This document shows positions 7,222-15,887 of a stretch of DNA of 64,000 nt, piece after piece. Within the stretch, counting starts at the first letter, position 1. Every line of letters starts with the position of its first letter. Below the pieces are notes generated by a model. It made no database searches and was not told where the DNA came from. It saw only the letters and a program-made list of their open reading frames with translations. This DNA is from Micromonospora sp. DSM 45708 (GTDB lineage: Bacteria > Actinomycetota > Actinomycetes > Mycobacteriales > Micromonosporaceae): positions 5,208,001 to 5,272,000 of the forward strand of contig NZ_CP154796.1 in assembly GCF_039566955.1 (NCBI RefSeq), read 5' to 3'. A program made the translations under genes and the position numbers.

Positions 7222-10200
7222 TCATCGCACCGCCAGCGTGACCTCCCCGGTCGCGGCCCCCGACGGATCCACCGACAGCGTGTACTCGCCGGCCGCCGGC
7301 AGGGTGGTCGCGTCGATCCCGCCGGCCCCGTTGATCACGCAGCCGGTGGCGAGCGTGCTGCCGTCCGGGGCGCGCAGCACCAGCACGCCGCACTGGTCGG
7401 GCAGCGTCGCGGCGGTCGCGGTGACCGTCACCGACGTGCCGGCGGCGGCGGTGAACCGGTAACCGGTGACCGCCCCGGGCCGGTCGGTCCCGGCGACGAC
7501 CGGCGGCCCGCCCACCCGGACTGTCCCGTCCCGGTCCCGGCCGGTGACCAGGCGCAGCGTGGCCGTGCCGGTGCCGCGTTCGACCGGGTCGACAAGCACG
7601 GTGTACGTCCCGTCGACGGGCAGGAGCGTGCCGTCGACCTCGCCGACGCCGTTGACGACGCAGCCGCTGCTCAGCAGTTGCCCCGCCGGGTCCCGCAGTT
7701 CCAGCGGGGAGCACTGGTCGGGCAGCGTGCTGCCGGGCACCTCGACGTAGGCCCGCTCCCCGGCCCGGGCGGTGAACCGGTACCGCGCCCGGGCGCCGGG
7801 CTGCACGATCGACGCGGTCACGGTCGGGCCGTTCGGTCGCAGCGTGCCGTCGCTGTCCCGGGGCGCGTAGACCCGCACGGCGGCGCGACCGGTGTCGCCG
7901 TCGGCGGCGGTGACCCGTAGCGCGTACCGGCCGGTGGTGGTGAGGTCGACACGGTCGACGTAGCCGACACCCTGCACGTTGCAGCCGCTCGCGATCTCCC
8001 GCCCGCCCGGGTCGGTGAGCACGTACGGCGAACAGCGGTCGGCGACGCCGGGCGCGGTGACGTCGACGAAGACGGCGTCCCCGGCGCGGCCGGTGAACGT
8101 CAGTGGCGCACCGCCGGGCGTGAGGCTGGCGGCGGCGATCGGCGCGGCGCTGATCGGCGTACCGGCCGGCGGGGCGAGGAGTTCGGTGCTGGCGCCCGCG
8201 ACGGCGAACTCGGGCCGTCCGCTGACGGCGACGTCGAAGACGCACTCGGCGAGCGGGCCGGGCGCGGTGACGCCGGCCCACCGGCAGACCTGCTCGGCGG
8301 CGGCGCGGCGGGCCGGGTCGAGGTCGCCGGCGGTCACCTCCCGCTCGGGGAAGCTCCGGTCGGTGAACGTGCCGGTGTCCTCGCCGTCGGCGTAGCGGAA
8401 CAGCGAGCGGTCCGCGGTGATCCGCCAACTGTCCGCGTACGCCGGGTAGAGCGCCGCGAACGGGGCGGGCTGGGCGAGGGCGGCGCCGGAGGCGGGCGCG
8501 ATGTCGTCGGCCGGGTCGCCGTCGAAGTCGCCCAGCAGGCCACGGACCTTCCCGGCGCGGCCGTCGGCGAGCCGCACCAGCACCCGGTAGCCGTAGCGGC
8601 CGATCTGGTCGACAGCGGCGGCGGACCCGTCCGGCCAGGTGACGTCGTACCCGTCGGTGCCGCCGGTGTCGGACGGACGGCGGGTCAGGTTCCCGCCACC
8701 GGCCAGGTCGGTGCGCTCCGGTGGCGCGGCGAGCGGGCGGCCGTCGACGTCGACCCGGGTGACGCCGTCGGTGAGGGTGAGCGCGACGCGGTGGCCGCCG
8801 ACCCGGAACGCGACCGCCGAGTTGACCGAGGCGGTACGGGTGCCGGCCATCGGCACCTGCCGGACCTGCACCTCCAGCGGGTCGCCACCGGTGGCGGCGA
8901 CCAGCGTGAACTCGCCCACCGCCTGGAAGTCGTAGGCGACCCGGTCGAAGGTGACCAGGTGCGGGTCGCCGTTGCTGCCGCCGCAGTCCGCCCCGTCCTC
9001 GCAGAGCTTCACGGGCCCCTTCGGCGGCGGTGTCTTCTTCGCCGGCTTCCTGCACTCGTCGAGGCTCTTCGGCAGCGGGTTTCCCTTGTACTGCGTACGC
9101 GGTGGCAGGCCCTTCGCCGCCCGGTAGCGGTTCTCCGCGAGCGTCGCCTTCACCTCCGCGGTGGGAATCCCGGTGCTGCCGCACTGGCCCGACGGGACCG
9201 CGTCCCGGGAGATGTCGTCGGCGTGGTTCAGCTCGTGGTAGAGCGCGGCGCAGGGCTCCCGGGCCACCCCGTCCTCGTACGGGTCGGTGGAGGTGGGGTT
9301 CCAGGTGACGGTGGACGAGCCCTTGCCGCCGGCGCTGTCCGGCGTCTCGAACGCGCCCGAGCCGCCCGGGGTGGGGATGATCCGCACCGTCGGCGCCTTC
9401 CGGTCCTTCAGCCGGGGCAGCAGGCCGGCCGGGTCCCCGCCGGGCAGCGCGAACCCGGCCAGGCAGCCGTCGACCGCGGCCTGGAAGTCGACGCCGCTGA
9501 CCGGCACGCCGGCGGTGGGGTCGACCGAGTAGTCGGCCCGTGCCGGCCGGGCGTCGCCGACCAGCGCACCGGCGGCCACCAGCAGCAGCGCCACGGCGGC
9601 GGCGGTCGGCCGGCGACGGAGCCGCCACACCACGATCAGCGCGACGAGCAGCACCACCAACAGCAGCGCACCGGCGGCCGGCCGGAGCCAGCGGTGTCCG
9701 GGCCCGCCGGTGCCGCCGACCGTGAACGCGGCGGCCCGCAGCGCCGTCGCGCCCGGACAGGCGTTCGTCACGCCGGCGACCGGCAGCGGCACGTAGCCGG
9801 CCGTGACCTCGTAGCGGCCGGGGGCGCCGACCGGCCAGAGCGAGTCCAGGCCACCGCCGTCCCCGGTGGCGGCCACCGACCGGAGCACCACGTCGCCGGG
9901 CGCGTCGCCGTCGTGCAGCCGGACGCCGGTCAGCGTCACGGTCGCGGTGGCGCCGGGTTCGACGGTGGTCAGGCCGGCGGTGGCCGCCGCCGCGATGCCG
10001 TCGTCGTGGAAACTGCGGGCGAGCGTCGGCGTGAGGTCGCGGCCGTCCCGGCGTACCCCGGTGATCTGGGCGGTGCCGACGGCGCTGGTGGGCAGCGCGC
10101 AGGCCGACCCGGTGGAGTTCGTAACCGTGAGGTCCAGGCGGACCTGGTCGCCGACGCGGTAGTCCGCCGTCGGCGGGCGCAGGGTCAGGCCGAGGCCGTC

Positions 10201-10293
10201 GTCGGCGGGCGGCGCGGCGGCGCTCGCCGCGCCGGCTGCCAGGGCCGTCACCAGTACGGCGAGCCCCGCCGTGAGTCGCACCATCCACCTCAT
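7222..10293 (-). CDS. Large exported membrane protein with HExxH protease-like and von Willebrand D domains
   Basis: A 1023-residue multidomain protein. Residues 1-28 are a signal peptide (MRWMVRLTAGLAVLVTALAA...). About 29-205 form a beta-sandwich of the intracellular proteinase-inhibitor or DUF4232 kind. Two hydrophobic segments follow near 212-232 and 238-258, the second ending like a signal peptide (GDARPARA). HELNH near residue 352 (ALYHELNHADD) fits a zincin HExxH metal site of the M91 effector type. A vWFD domain begins at GDPHLVTFDRVAYDF near 443. The C-terminal third holds three PPC-like beta repeats, each with DQCxxxxLxxPxG and SGCxVxGxG Cys pairs. The likely role is secreted or surface-anchored proteolysis or adhesion. 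The tandem N-terminal membrane segments suggest a fusion of two older proteins. Confidence 0.72.
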   Translation of the reverse strand: MRWMVRLTAGLAVLVTALAAGAASAAAPPADDGLGLTLRPPTADYRVGDQVRLDLTVTNSTGSACALPTSAVGTAQITGVRRDGRDLTPTLARSFHDDGIAAAATAGLTTVEPGATATVTLTGVRLHDGDAPGDVVLRSVAATGDGGGLDSLWPVGAPGRYEVTAGYVPLPVAGVTNACPGATALRAAAFTVGGTGGPGHRWLRPAAGALLLVVLLVALIVVWRLRRRPTAAAVALLLVAAGALVGDARPARADYSVDPTAGVPVSGVDFQAAVDGCLAGFALPGGDPAGLLPRLKDRKAPTVRIIPTPGGSGAFETPDSAGGKGSSTVTWNPTSTDPYEDGVAREPCAALYHELNHADDISRDAVPSGQCGSTGIPTAEVKATLAENRYRAAKGLPPRTQYKGNPLPKSLDECRKPAKKTPPPKGPVKLCEDGADCGGSNGDPHLVTFDRVAYDFQAVGEFTLVAATGGDPLEVQVRQVPMAGTRTASVNSAVAFRVGGHRVALTLTDGVTRVDVDGRPLAAPPERTDLAGGGNLTRRPSDTGGTDGYDVTWPDGSAAAVDQIGRYGYRVLVRLADGRAGKVRGLLGDFDGDPADDIAPASGAALAQPAPFAALYPAYADSWRITADRSLFRYADGEDTGTFTDRSFPEREVTAGDLDPARRAAAEQVCRWAGVTAPGPLAECVFDVAVSGRPEFAVAGASTELLAPPAGTPISAAPIAAASLTPGGAPLTFTGRAGDAVFVDVTAPGVADRCSPYVLTDPGGREIASGCNVQGVGYVDRVDLTTTGRYALRVTAADGDTGRAAVRVYAPRDSDGTLRPNGPTVTASIVQPGARARYRFTARAGERAYVEVPGSTLPDQCSPLELRDPAGQLLSSGCVVNGVGEVDGTLLPVDGTYTVLVDPVERGTGTATLRLVTGRDRDGTVRVGGPPVVAGTDRPGAVTGYRFTAAAGTSVTVTATAATLPDQCGVLVLRAPDGSTLATGCVINGAGGIDATTLPAAGEYTLSVDPSGAATGEVTLAVR

Positions 10294-10763
10294 GCTGCGG
10301 ACTGTAGGGGTGCGACGCCGCGATTCCCGTGCTCTGTCGGGGACCGGTCGTTCCACCGACGGGTAGCGCCCGCTGGCGACCTACCCGGCGGTGCTGTGGT
10401 GGATCCCGGCCGGGGGCAGGGTCGCGAAAGGCAACGGCGGGAGTACGCCCGCATTGACTTTTCTCGACCGAATGCGACCGACCCGACCACCTTCCACAAC
10501 AGCCGAAAACCAGACCGGCCACTCCAACCTCTCAGACTCGTCCGAAACACTCAAGTGCCGATCAGGCGAAGCGCTGATGACGTTTGCATGCCGCTGAGCG
10601 ACGGCGAACGACAGACACAAAGCATTGACATCTATCCCTCATCCCGGCAGGCTTTGCGGAACACCGGGAAACGTGCCGCATTTCAGCTTTTCCTTTCGTT
10701 GTCGCGCCTTTCCCGCGTGCCCGAGGACGAGTTGTTGCCGTTTCCCGACGGATCGGAGATCTG
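10294..10763. other. Divergent intergenic region, lower GC, between vWFD protein and glycosyltransferase operon
   Basis: The 470-bp gap separates divergent genes. Bases about 10440-10720 are clearly less GC-rich than the flanks, as expected for a regulatory stretch. No tRNA, inverted operator or clear terminator was seen. One candidate small ORF (10588-10764) ends across the next gene's start and is listed separately. Confidence 0.5.
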
Positions 10764-10764
10764 A
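10588..10764 (+). CDS. Possible 58-codon leader ORF coupled to the glycosyltransferase
   Basis: ATG CCG CTG AGC begins a 58-codon frame whose TGA shares its last base with the ATG of the glycosyltransferase (TGATG at 10762-10766), the classic layout for translational coupling. The C-terminal part is amphipathic and ends in an acidic patch (LSRLSRVPEDELLPFPDG). Against it: there is no strong ribosome-binding site, its base composition is unlike the neighbours, and I recognise no homologue. It may be a leader peptide or a chance frame. Confidence 0.3.
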   Translation: MPLSDGERQTQSIDIYPSSRQALRNTGKRAAFQLFLSLSRLSRVPEDELLPFPDGSEI

Positions 10765-11930
10765 TGCGCGTCGCCCTCCTGACCACGACGCAGCACGGTC
10801 ATCTGAACCCGTACGTTCCGGTGGTCAACGCACTCCGCGCCGCCGGCGGCGAGGTCACGCTGCTGCTGTTGTCAGCGGACGGGGGCATGCTCGACGACCA
10901 GCGTCGCCGGGCCCTCGGCACCACGCCGGTCCAGGTGATCGGAAAGGTCGAGATGGCACCGTGGAGCGACGATCCGGCGAAGATCGGCGCGATGCTCCAG
11001 GCGTCCCCGGTGGCGGACCAGACGGCCGACGCGCTGCGCGCGACGGCGCCGGACTTCGTGCTCGTCGACTCGCTGCCGGTCACCGCGTCGGCCATGGTCG
11101 GCACCGAGGCGTCCGGCATTCCCTACGGGATGATCTGGGCCAACCTGGGTGGCGTCTGCCCGCGCGAACACCGACGGGGACGCTGGGCCTACGACGAGCA
11201 GGTCGGCGACTATCTGACCCGGCACGGGGTGCGGTGGTCGACCCGGACCCATTCGGCGCGATCGCCGATTCTCAATCTGATGCCGACGATTCCCGCGCTC
11301 GTCGGAAACGACGGCGTGACCGACGACGGTGTGCAGCTGATCGGGTTGCCGGGGGCGGCGGGAAGCCGCGGCGACGAGGTCGCCTTCGCGGGCCTCGACC
11401 GGATCGATCCGGGCCGTCCGGTGGTGTATGTCTCCTTCGGCACGATCTTCTACCGGCGACCCGACCTGCTGCGCACGGTCATCACCGGGGCGGCGGCGAC
11501 CGGCGCCCAGGTGATCGCCGCGGTCGGCGACCTCGCCGAGGACCTCGCGCTGCCCGACGACGTGCTCGCCGCCCCGTACCTGCCGCAGCGTGAGGTGCTC
11601 GAACGCGCCGACGTGTTCGTCACCCACGGCGGGTACAACTCCGTGGCCGAGTCGATCCGGGCGGCGACACCGATGCTGGTGATCCCGCTGGCGGTGGATC
11701 AGCCGGTGCAGGCGCACTTCGTGGGCCGCGCGGGCTTCGGGACGGCGTTGGCGCCGGCCGACGTCACCGCGCGGGCGGTCACCGACGCCGTCACCGACCT
11801 GCTCGACCCCGCCCGGGACTACCGGGCCCGGCTGCGCGCCGCACAGCCGGAGTGCGGCGACTCCGCCGCGCGGACCGCGGAGCTGGTCATCGACACGGTC
11901 GGGACGCTACGGCGCGAGGAGGAGCGGTGA
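10764..11930 (+). CDS. MGT/YjiC-family NDP-sugar glycosyltransferase (GT1)
   Basis: A 388-residue GT-B glycosyltransferase that would move a sugar from UDP- or dTDP-sugar to a small-molecule acceptor. HGHLNPYVPVVNALRAAGGEV at the N terminus is the acceptor-side motif of macrolide-type GT1 enzymes, with the catalytic His in the HGH. VVYVSFGTIFYRRPDLLR begins the donor domain. The nucleotide-sugar signature THGGYNSVAESIRAATPMLVIPL lies near residue 285. It is the first gene of a tightly packed operon: its stop overlaps the GTG of the Rieske alpha subunit by 4 bp. Relatives glycosylate polyketides, including macrolides as self-protection; the acceptor here is unknown but may be the product of the oxygenase downstream. 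Confidence 0.87.
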   Translation: MRVALLTTTQHGHLNPYVPVVNALRAAGGEVTLLLLSADGGMLDDQRRRALGTTPVQVIGKVEMAPWSDDPAKIGAMLQASPVADQTADALRATAPDFVLVDSLPVTASAMVGTEASGIPYGMIWANLGGVCPREHRRGRWAYDEQVGDYLTRHGVRWSTRTHSARSPILNLMPTIPALVGNDGVTDDGVQLIGLPGAAGSRGDEVAFAGLDRIDPGRPVVYVSFGTIFYRRPDLLRTVITGAAATGAQVIAAVGDLAEDLALPDDVLAAPYLPQREVLERADVFVTHGGYNSVAESIRAATPMLVIPLAVDQPVQAHFVGRAGFGTALAPADVTARAVTDAVTDLLDPARDYRARLRAAQPECGDSAARTAELVIDTVGTLRREEER

Positions 11931-13246
11931 CGACCGAGCCGCGGCGACCGGCGGGCGACCCGATCGTGATCGACGACCGGGAGCGCCACTCCTTCCTGGT
12001 GGATCGCCGCGCCTACACCGACGGCGAGCTGGCCGCGCAGGAGATGACCAGGATCTTCGACCGCTGCTGGTTGTACGTCGGACACGAGTCGGAGGTGCCC
12101 GGACCGGGCTCCTACGTGGCACGTGACGTCGGCGGGCGACCGGTGGTCATGGCGCGCGGGTCCGACGGCGTGATCCGGGTGTTCGCGAACAGCTGCCCGC
12201 ACCGCGGGGCGCTGATCTGCTCGGAGCCGGCCGGGCAGGCCAGGTCGTTCCGGTGCCCCTATCACGACTGGACGTTCTCCAACCGGGGCGACCTGGTCGG
12301 GGTCCCGATCCCGGACGGGTACGGGCCGGGCTTCCGAAAGGCTGACCACGGTCTCACGCAGCACCGTGCTGACGCCTACCGCGGATTCGTGTTCGTCACC
12401 TTCGACCCGCGACAGCGGCGCACCCTGACCGAGTACCTGGCGGGCGCGACGGAGTACCTCGATCTGATCGACGACCAGTCCGAGGTCGGGATGGAGGTGA
12501 TCCAGGGCGCGCAGCTCCACGGCGCGCGGGCCAACTGGAAGCTCATGATGGAGAACAGCGTCGACATCTACCACTTCCGGGCCCTGCACAAGCGTTACGT
12601 CGGCTACATGGAGTCGCTGGGGTCGGTGCCACCACGACGGCGAGGCGGCTTCGGCTGCGCCCTCGGGCTGGGACACGGCGCCAACGAGCTGCCACCGGCG
12701 GCGGCCCGCCCGCTCGCGTACTGGACGCCGATGTTCAGCCCGGACGTCCGGCCGCGGATCGAGGCGACGGCCGCAGGGTTCGTCGACCGGTTCGGCGCCG
12801 AGCGCGCCGAGCGGATCACCGGCACCAACCGCGCGCTGCTGATCTTCCCCAACTTGATGATCATCGACGCGATCGCGATCACGATCCGCAAGATCGACCC
12901 GATCGCCCCCGATCGGATGGCCATCACCTCGGTCGCGCTGGCCCCGAAGGACGAGGATCCGGACATCCGGGAACTCCGCAAGAGTCACTACCTGACGTTC
13001 CTCGGCCCCGCCGGCTTCGCCACCCCCGACGACATCGAGATCATCGAGTCGTGCCAGCGGGGTTACCTCAACCGGTCGGTCCGCTACTCGGACCTGTCAC
13101 GCGGTATGGACAAGGCCGTACCGGAGACGACCGACGAGCTTCCCGCCCGTGAGTTCTGGCGGCAGTGGGATCGGCTGATGCACGGCGACGACGACCACCA
13201 CGAGTTCGCTCGGCCGGCGGAGCGGCAGGGGGCAGCACCGCGATGA
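11927..13246 (+). CDS. Aromatic-ring-hydroxylating dioxygenase, alpha (Rieske) subunit
   Basis: A 439-residue catalytic large subunit of a Rieske non-heme iron oxygenase. The [2Fe-2S] ligands are CPH (about residue 90) and CPYHDW (about 109), with the usual spacing of CxH-x17-CxxH. The mononuclear iron site is in ENSVDIYHFRALHKRY (about residues 208-223), which supplies the two His; the third ligand, an Asp or Glu, is expected in the C-terminal half. The GTG start overlaps the previous stop (GTGA) and follows GAGGAG. The small subunit follows with a 4-bp overlap, so an alpha3beta3 enzyme is likely. No Rieske ferredoxin or ferredoxin reductase is encoded nearby, so the electron donor must come from elsewhere. 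Confidence 0.93.
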   Translation: MTTEPRRPAGDPIVIDDRERHSFLVDRRAYTDGELAAQEMTRIFDRCWLYVGHESEVPGPGSYVARDVGGRPVVMARGSDGVIRVFANSCPHRGALICSEPAGQARSFRCPYHDWTFSNRGDLVGVPIPDGYGPGFRKADHGLTQHRADAYRGFVFVTFDPRQRRTLTEYLAGATEYLDLIDDQSEVGMEVIQGAQLHGARANWKLMMENSVDIYHFRALHKRYVGYMESLGSVPPRRRGGFGCALGLGHGANELPPAAARPLAYWTPMFSPDVRPRIEATAAGFVDRFGAERAERITGTNRALLIFPNLMIIDAIAITIRKIDPIAPDRMAITSVALAPKDEDPDIRELRKSHYLTFLGPAGFATPDDIEIIESCQRGYLNRSVRYSDLSRGMDKAVPETTDELPAREFWRQWDRLMHGDDDHHEFARPAERQGAAPR

Positions 13247-13755
13247 CCATCGAACTGACCGTCGACGAATCGGCCCAGGTGCGGTTGTGGCACCGGGTCA
13301 ACCAGTTCCTCTTCCGGGAGGCGCGACTGCTCGACGAGTGGCGCCTGCGCGAGTGGTACGACGAGATGCTGACCGACGACATCCGCTACCGGGTGCCGGC
13401 CACCGACGTCCGCGACGAGGGGGCGAACGTGCTCGGGCTCATCGACGACGACGCCGCCCGCCTGCGCCAGCGCATCGACCAGCTCCTCAACGGCGAGGTG
13501 TGGTGCGAGAACCCGCGGTCGCGGACGAACCGGCTGATCAGCAACGTGGAGATCCTGACCGACCGGGGCACCCACCTCGACGTGGCGGCGAATGTCGTCG
13601 TACACCGGTTCGGGCACGGGCGCTCCGACGCCTACGTCGGAAAGTACCGGTTCGAGCTCGTCGTCGAGGGCGGGTCGTTCCGGGCCCGGCGACGGGTCGT
13701 GGTGCTGGACCACGAGACGCTGGTCGAGCACGGAAAGCTCAGCATCATCCTGTGA
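13243..13755 (+). CDS. Aromatic-ring-hydroxylating dioxygenase, beta subunit
   Basis: A 170-residue small subunit with the SnoaL/NTF2-like fold. Typical family blocks are FLFREARLLDEWRLREWYDEML, the DIRYRVPATDVR strand and turn, and NVEILTD...VVVHRFGHGRSDAYVGKYRFEL. Beta subunits shape the alpha3beta3 hexamer rather than catalysis. Its ATG overlaps the alpha-subunit stop (ATGA), giving coupled synthesis at matched amounts. An intact alpha/beta pair argues for genuine ring dihydroxylation or demethylation chemistry rather than the single-subunit Rieske oxygenases often seen in natural-product tailoring. Confidence 0.92.
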   Translation: MTIELTVDESAQVRLWHRVNQFLFREARLLDEWRLREWYDEMLTDDIRYRVPATDVRDEGANVLGLIDDDAARLRQRIDQLLNGEVWCENPRSRTNRLISNVEILTDRGTHLDVAANVVVHRFGHGRSDAYVGKYRFELVVEGGSFRARRRVVVLDHETLVEHGKLSIIL

Positions 13756-13762
13756 CCGGGCA

Positions 13763-14974
13763 GTGAAGACGGCCGTCCCGGGCAGCGCCCCACCCGTCGC
13801 CGCCGTCCAGCCGGGTCTTCCGCGCGAGGTCTACGTCCTCAGTGTCGTCGGCGGATGCGTCATGTTGGGCCTGGGGCTGGTGCTCCCGGTGCTCCCGGTG
13901 TACGCGGCGACGTTCGGGGCGGGACCGGCCCGGATCGGCGCGCTCGTCGCCCTGTTCGCGCTGATGCGGCTGGTCGCCAGCCCGTTCTGCGGCCGGTTGG
14001 GCGTGCGTTTCGGGGAGCGGCGGGTCCTCGTCGCCGGCCTGCTGCTCTGTGCGGTCTCCTCGGCGCTGACCGCGAACGCCTCGTCCTACGGGCAACTGCT
14101 CGTGTTCCGGGGCCTCGGCGGCGTCGGCTCGGTGCTGTTCTCGGTGTCCGCGCTGGCGATGCTCCTGGCGGTCGCGCCCGCCGACCGACGGGGACGGGCC
14201 AGCGCCGTGTTCGAGGCGGGCTTCCTGCTCGGCGGGATCTGCGGACCGGCGCTGGGCGGGCTCCTCGCGCTCGTCACCCTCGCCACGCCGTTCCTGGCGT
14301 ACGCCGCGATGTTGCTGGCCGCCGCGGTGCTGACACCGGCGCTGCTGCGCACCGGCCGGACCGCCGGCGCGGAGCCCGGCCGGGCGGTGATCGGACTACC
14401 GGCGCTGCTGCGGGACCGACGCTACGTGGTGGCCTGCCTCGCCGCGCTGGCGCAGGGCTGGGTCCTGTTCGGACTGCGCAGCGCACTGGTCCCCACGCTG
14501 GTGGTGGTGGCGTGGCGACACGACGTGTCGTGGGTGGGGTGGGCGTTCACCCTGTCCGCCGCCGTCCAGGCGCTGCTGATCATGCCGGCCGGCCGGATGG
14601 TCGACCGGGCCGGCCGCCGGACCGCCATGATCGCCGGCACCGGTGTGGCGGCGGCCTCCGTCACCGCCCTGGCGTTCGTCGACCGGTACGCCTGGCTCGT
14701 CGCGCTGCTCTGCGTGTACGCCGCGGGATCGGCGCTGCTCAACGCCGCGCCGGCCGCGCTGGTCGGTGACGTCGTGGCCGGCCGGGCCGGCAGCGGCGTC
14801 GCCGGCTTCTCGATGTGCACCGACCTCGGCGCCGTGGCCGGACCGGTCGTCGTGGGGCTCGTCGCCGAGCGGGTGAACGTTCCGGCCGCCTTCGCCAGCG
14901 GCGCCGCGCTGCTGGCCGTCGCCTTCGTGGCGTCGTGCACGTTGACCACCGTTCGTCCGACCCGAAGGAGTTGA
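13763..14974 (+). CDS. MFS transporter, probable drug or metabolite exporter
   Basis: A 403-residue major facilitator protein with 12 predicted transmembrane segments. The loop 2-3 region reads GRLGVRFGERRVLVAG, the short form of the MFS signature, and a related GRMVDRAGRRTAMIAG lies in the second half. The GTG at 13763 keeps the frame and lies 7 bp after the beta-subunit stop; the ribosome-binding site is weak, suggesting read-through of ribosomes from upstream. Within this operon it most likely exports the glycosylated or oxidised product, or imports an aromatic substrate. The sequence does not decide which. Confidence 0.85.
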   Translation: MKTAVPGSAPPVAAVQPGLPREVYVLSVVGGCVMLGLGLVLPVLPVYAATFGAGPARIGALVALFALMRLVASPFCGRLGVRFGERRVLVAGLLLCAVSSALTANASSYGQLLVFRGLGGVGSVLFSVSALAMLLAVAPADRRGRASAVFEAGFLLGGICGPALGGLLALVTLATPFLAYAAMLLAAAVLTPALLRTGRTAGAEPGRAVIGLPALLRDRRYVVACLAALAQGWVLFGLRSALVPTLVVVAWRHDVSWVGWAFTLSAAVQALLIMPAGRMVDRAGRRTAMIAGTGVAAASVTALAFVDRYAWLVALLCVYAAGSALLNAAPAALVGDVVAGRAGSGVAGFSMCTDLGAVAGPVVVGLVAERVNVPAAFASGAALLAVAFVASCTLTTVRPTRRS

Positions 14975-14976
14975 CG

Positions 14977-15357
14977 ATGGATCAGCCGGCTGACCGCCAC
15001 GAGCGGGGTGAGGCCATGTTCCAGCAGGTCTTCGGACGTGAGCCGCGCCCGGGTTCCTACCCGGAGTTCCTGCGGATCACGGTCGACCACCTGTTCGGGG
15101 AGATCTGGACGCGCCCGCACCTGAGCGTCGAGGAGCGCGAACTGGTCGCGCTGACCGCGGTCGCGCTGGCCCGGACCGACTGGGAGCTGCGCGGGCACAT
15201 CGGTGCCGCCCTGCACCTCGGGATGTCGCGGGAGAAGATCGTCGAAGTCATCATCCAGCTCGCCTACTACGGTGGCTGGCCGGTCGCCAACAACGGGCTG
15301 CGCGTGGCCCAGGAGGTCTTCGCCGAACTGGACGACGCCACCGGGAGGGCCGCGTGA
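14977..15357 (+). CDS. Carboxymuconolactone decarboxylase (CMD)/AhpD-like family protein
   Basis: A 126-residue all-helical protein of the CMD family: FGEIWTRPHLSVEERELVALTAVALARTDWELRGHIGAALHLGMSREKIVEVIIQLAYYGGWP matches the family core across residues 38-100. The CxxC of AhpD peroxidase members is absent, so a decarboxylase, isomerase or cofactor-free cyclase-type role fits better. The ATG is preceded by AAGGAG with ideal spacing. Its stop overlaps the next gene (GTGA). In aromatic pathways CMD enzymes act on ring-cleavage lactones, but no ring-cleavage dioxygenase is visible, so the substrate is open. Confidence 0.85.
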   Translation: MDQPADRHERGEAMFQQVFGREPRPGSYPEFLRITVDHLFGEIWTRPHLSVEERELVALTAVALARTDWELRGHIGAALHLGMSREKIVEVIIQLAYYGGWPVANNGLRVAQEVFAELDDATGRAA

Positions 15358-15887
15358 CCGGTCAGCCGTCCCCGCTCGACCCGGACGAGAAGGTCGACCT
15401 GTGGCGCCAGCGGTTCTTCGAGGCCCAGGCCGCCGCCGAGGAGTTCGTCCTGGGCGAGCACGGTGAGGCGGGCCTGACCGCGTGGATCCGGGCGAACTCC
15501 CGCATCACCGCGGCGCTGCTCCGGGCGCAGCGGCCCGCCGGGGTGTCCGCCACCGACCACTTCATGACCCGGCTGCAACGTCAGCTGCTGCTGTACGACT
15601 CGGCGGTGACCAGCGAGCGTCAGCCCTCGGGCACCGTCCTGCGCAACACCGACTGCGGGATCCTGCGTTACCGCAGAAAGGCCGCCCGCGCCGGCGTCGT
15701 GCTGACGCTCTCCTCACCGTGCACGTACTGCCAGCCCCTTCACGAGACCATCGCCGCCCGCTACGTGGAACCGGACGTCACGGTGTCGTGCGTGCGGGCC
15801 GGCGACGGGTGCACCTGGCGCGCGGAGTCTCACGTCCCGGGCGAGGAGACGGACGGGTCGCCGCACCGCGGACGAGCCGGCGACTGA
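15354..15887 (+). CDS. Cys-rich protein of unknown function, last gene of the Rieske operon
   Basis: A 177-residue protein without transmembrane segments. The N-terminal 80 residues are helical. The C-terminal half carries four Cys in the pattern SPCTYCQPLHETIAARY then SCVRAGDGCTWRAE. That Cys-x(n)-C-x3-GD-x-C-x-W/F layout resembles the ligand-binding end of V4R and ATC-hydrolase-like domains, in which the cysteines bind metal or act catalytically; this is a weak resemblance judged by eye. The GTG start overlaps the CMD stop, placing it in the same transcript. Its last 58 bp overlap the 3' end of the convergent flavoprotein gene. Confidence 0.6.
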   Translation: MTGQPSPLDPDEKVDLWRQRFFEAQAAAEEFVLGEHGEAGLTAWIRANSRITAALLRAQRPAGVSATDHFMTRLQRQLLLYDSAVTSERQPSGTVLRNTDCGILRYRRKAARAGVVLTLSSPCTYCQPLHETIAARYVEPDVTVSCVRAGDGCTWRAESHVPGEETDGSPHRGRAGD

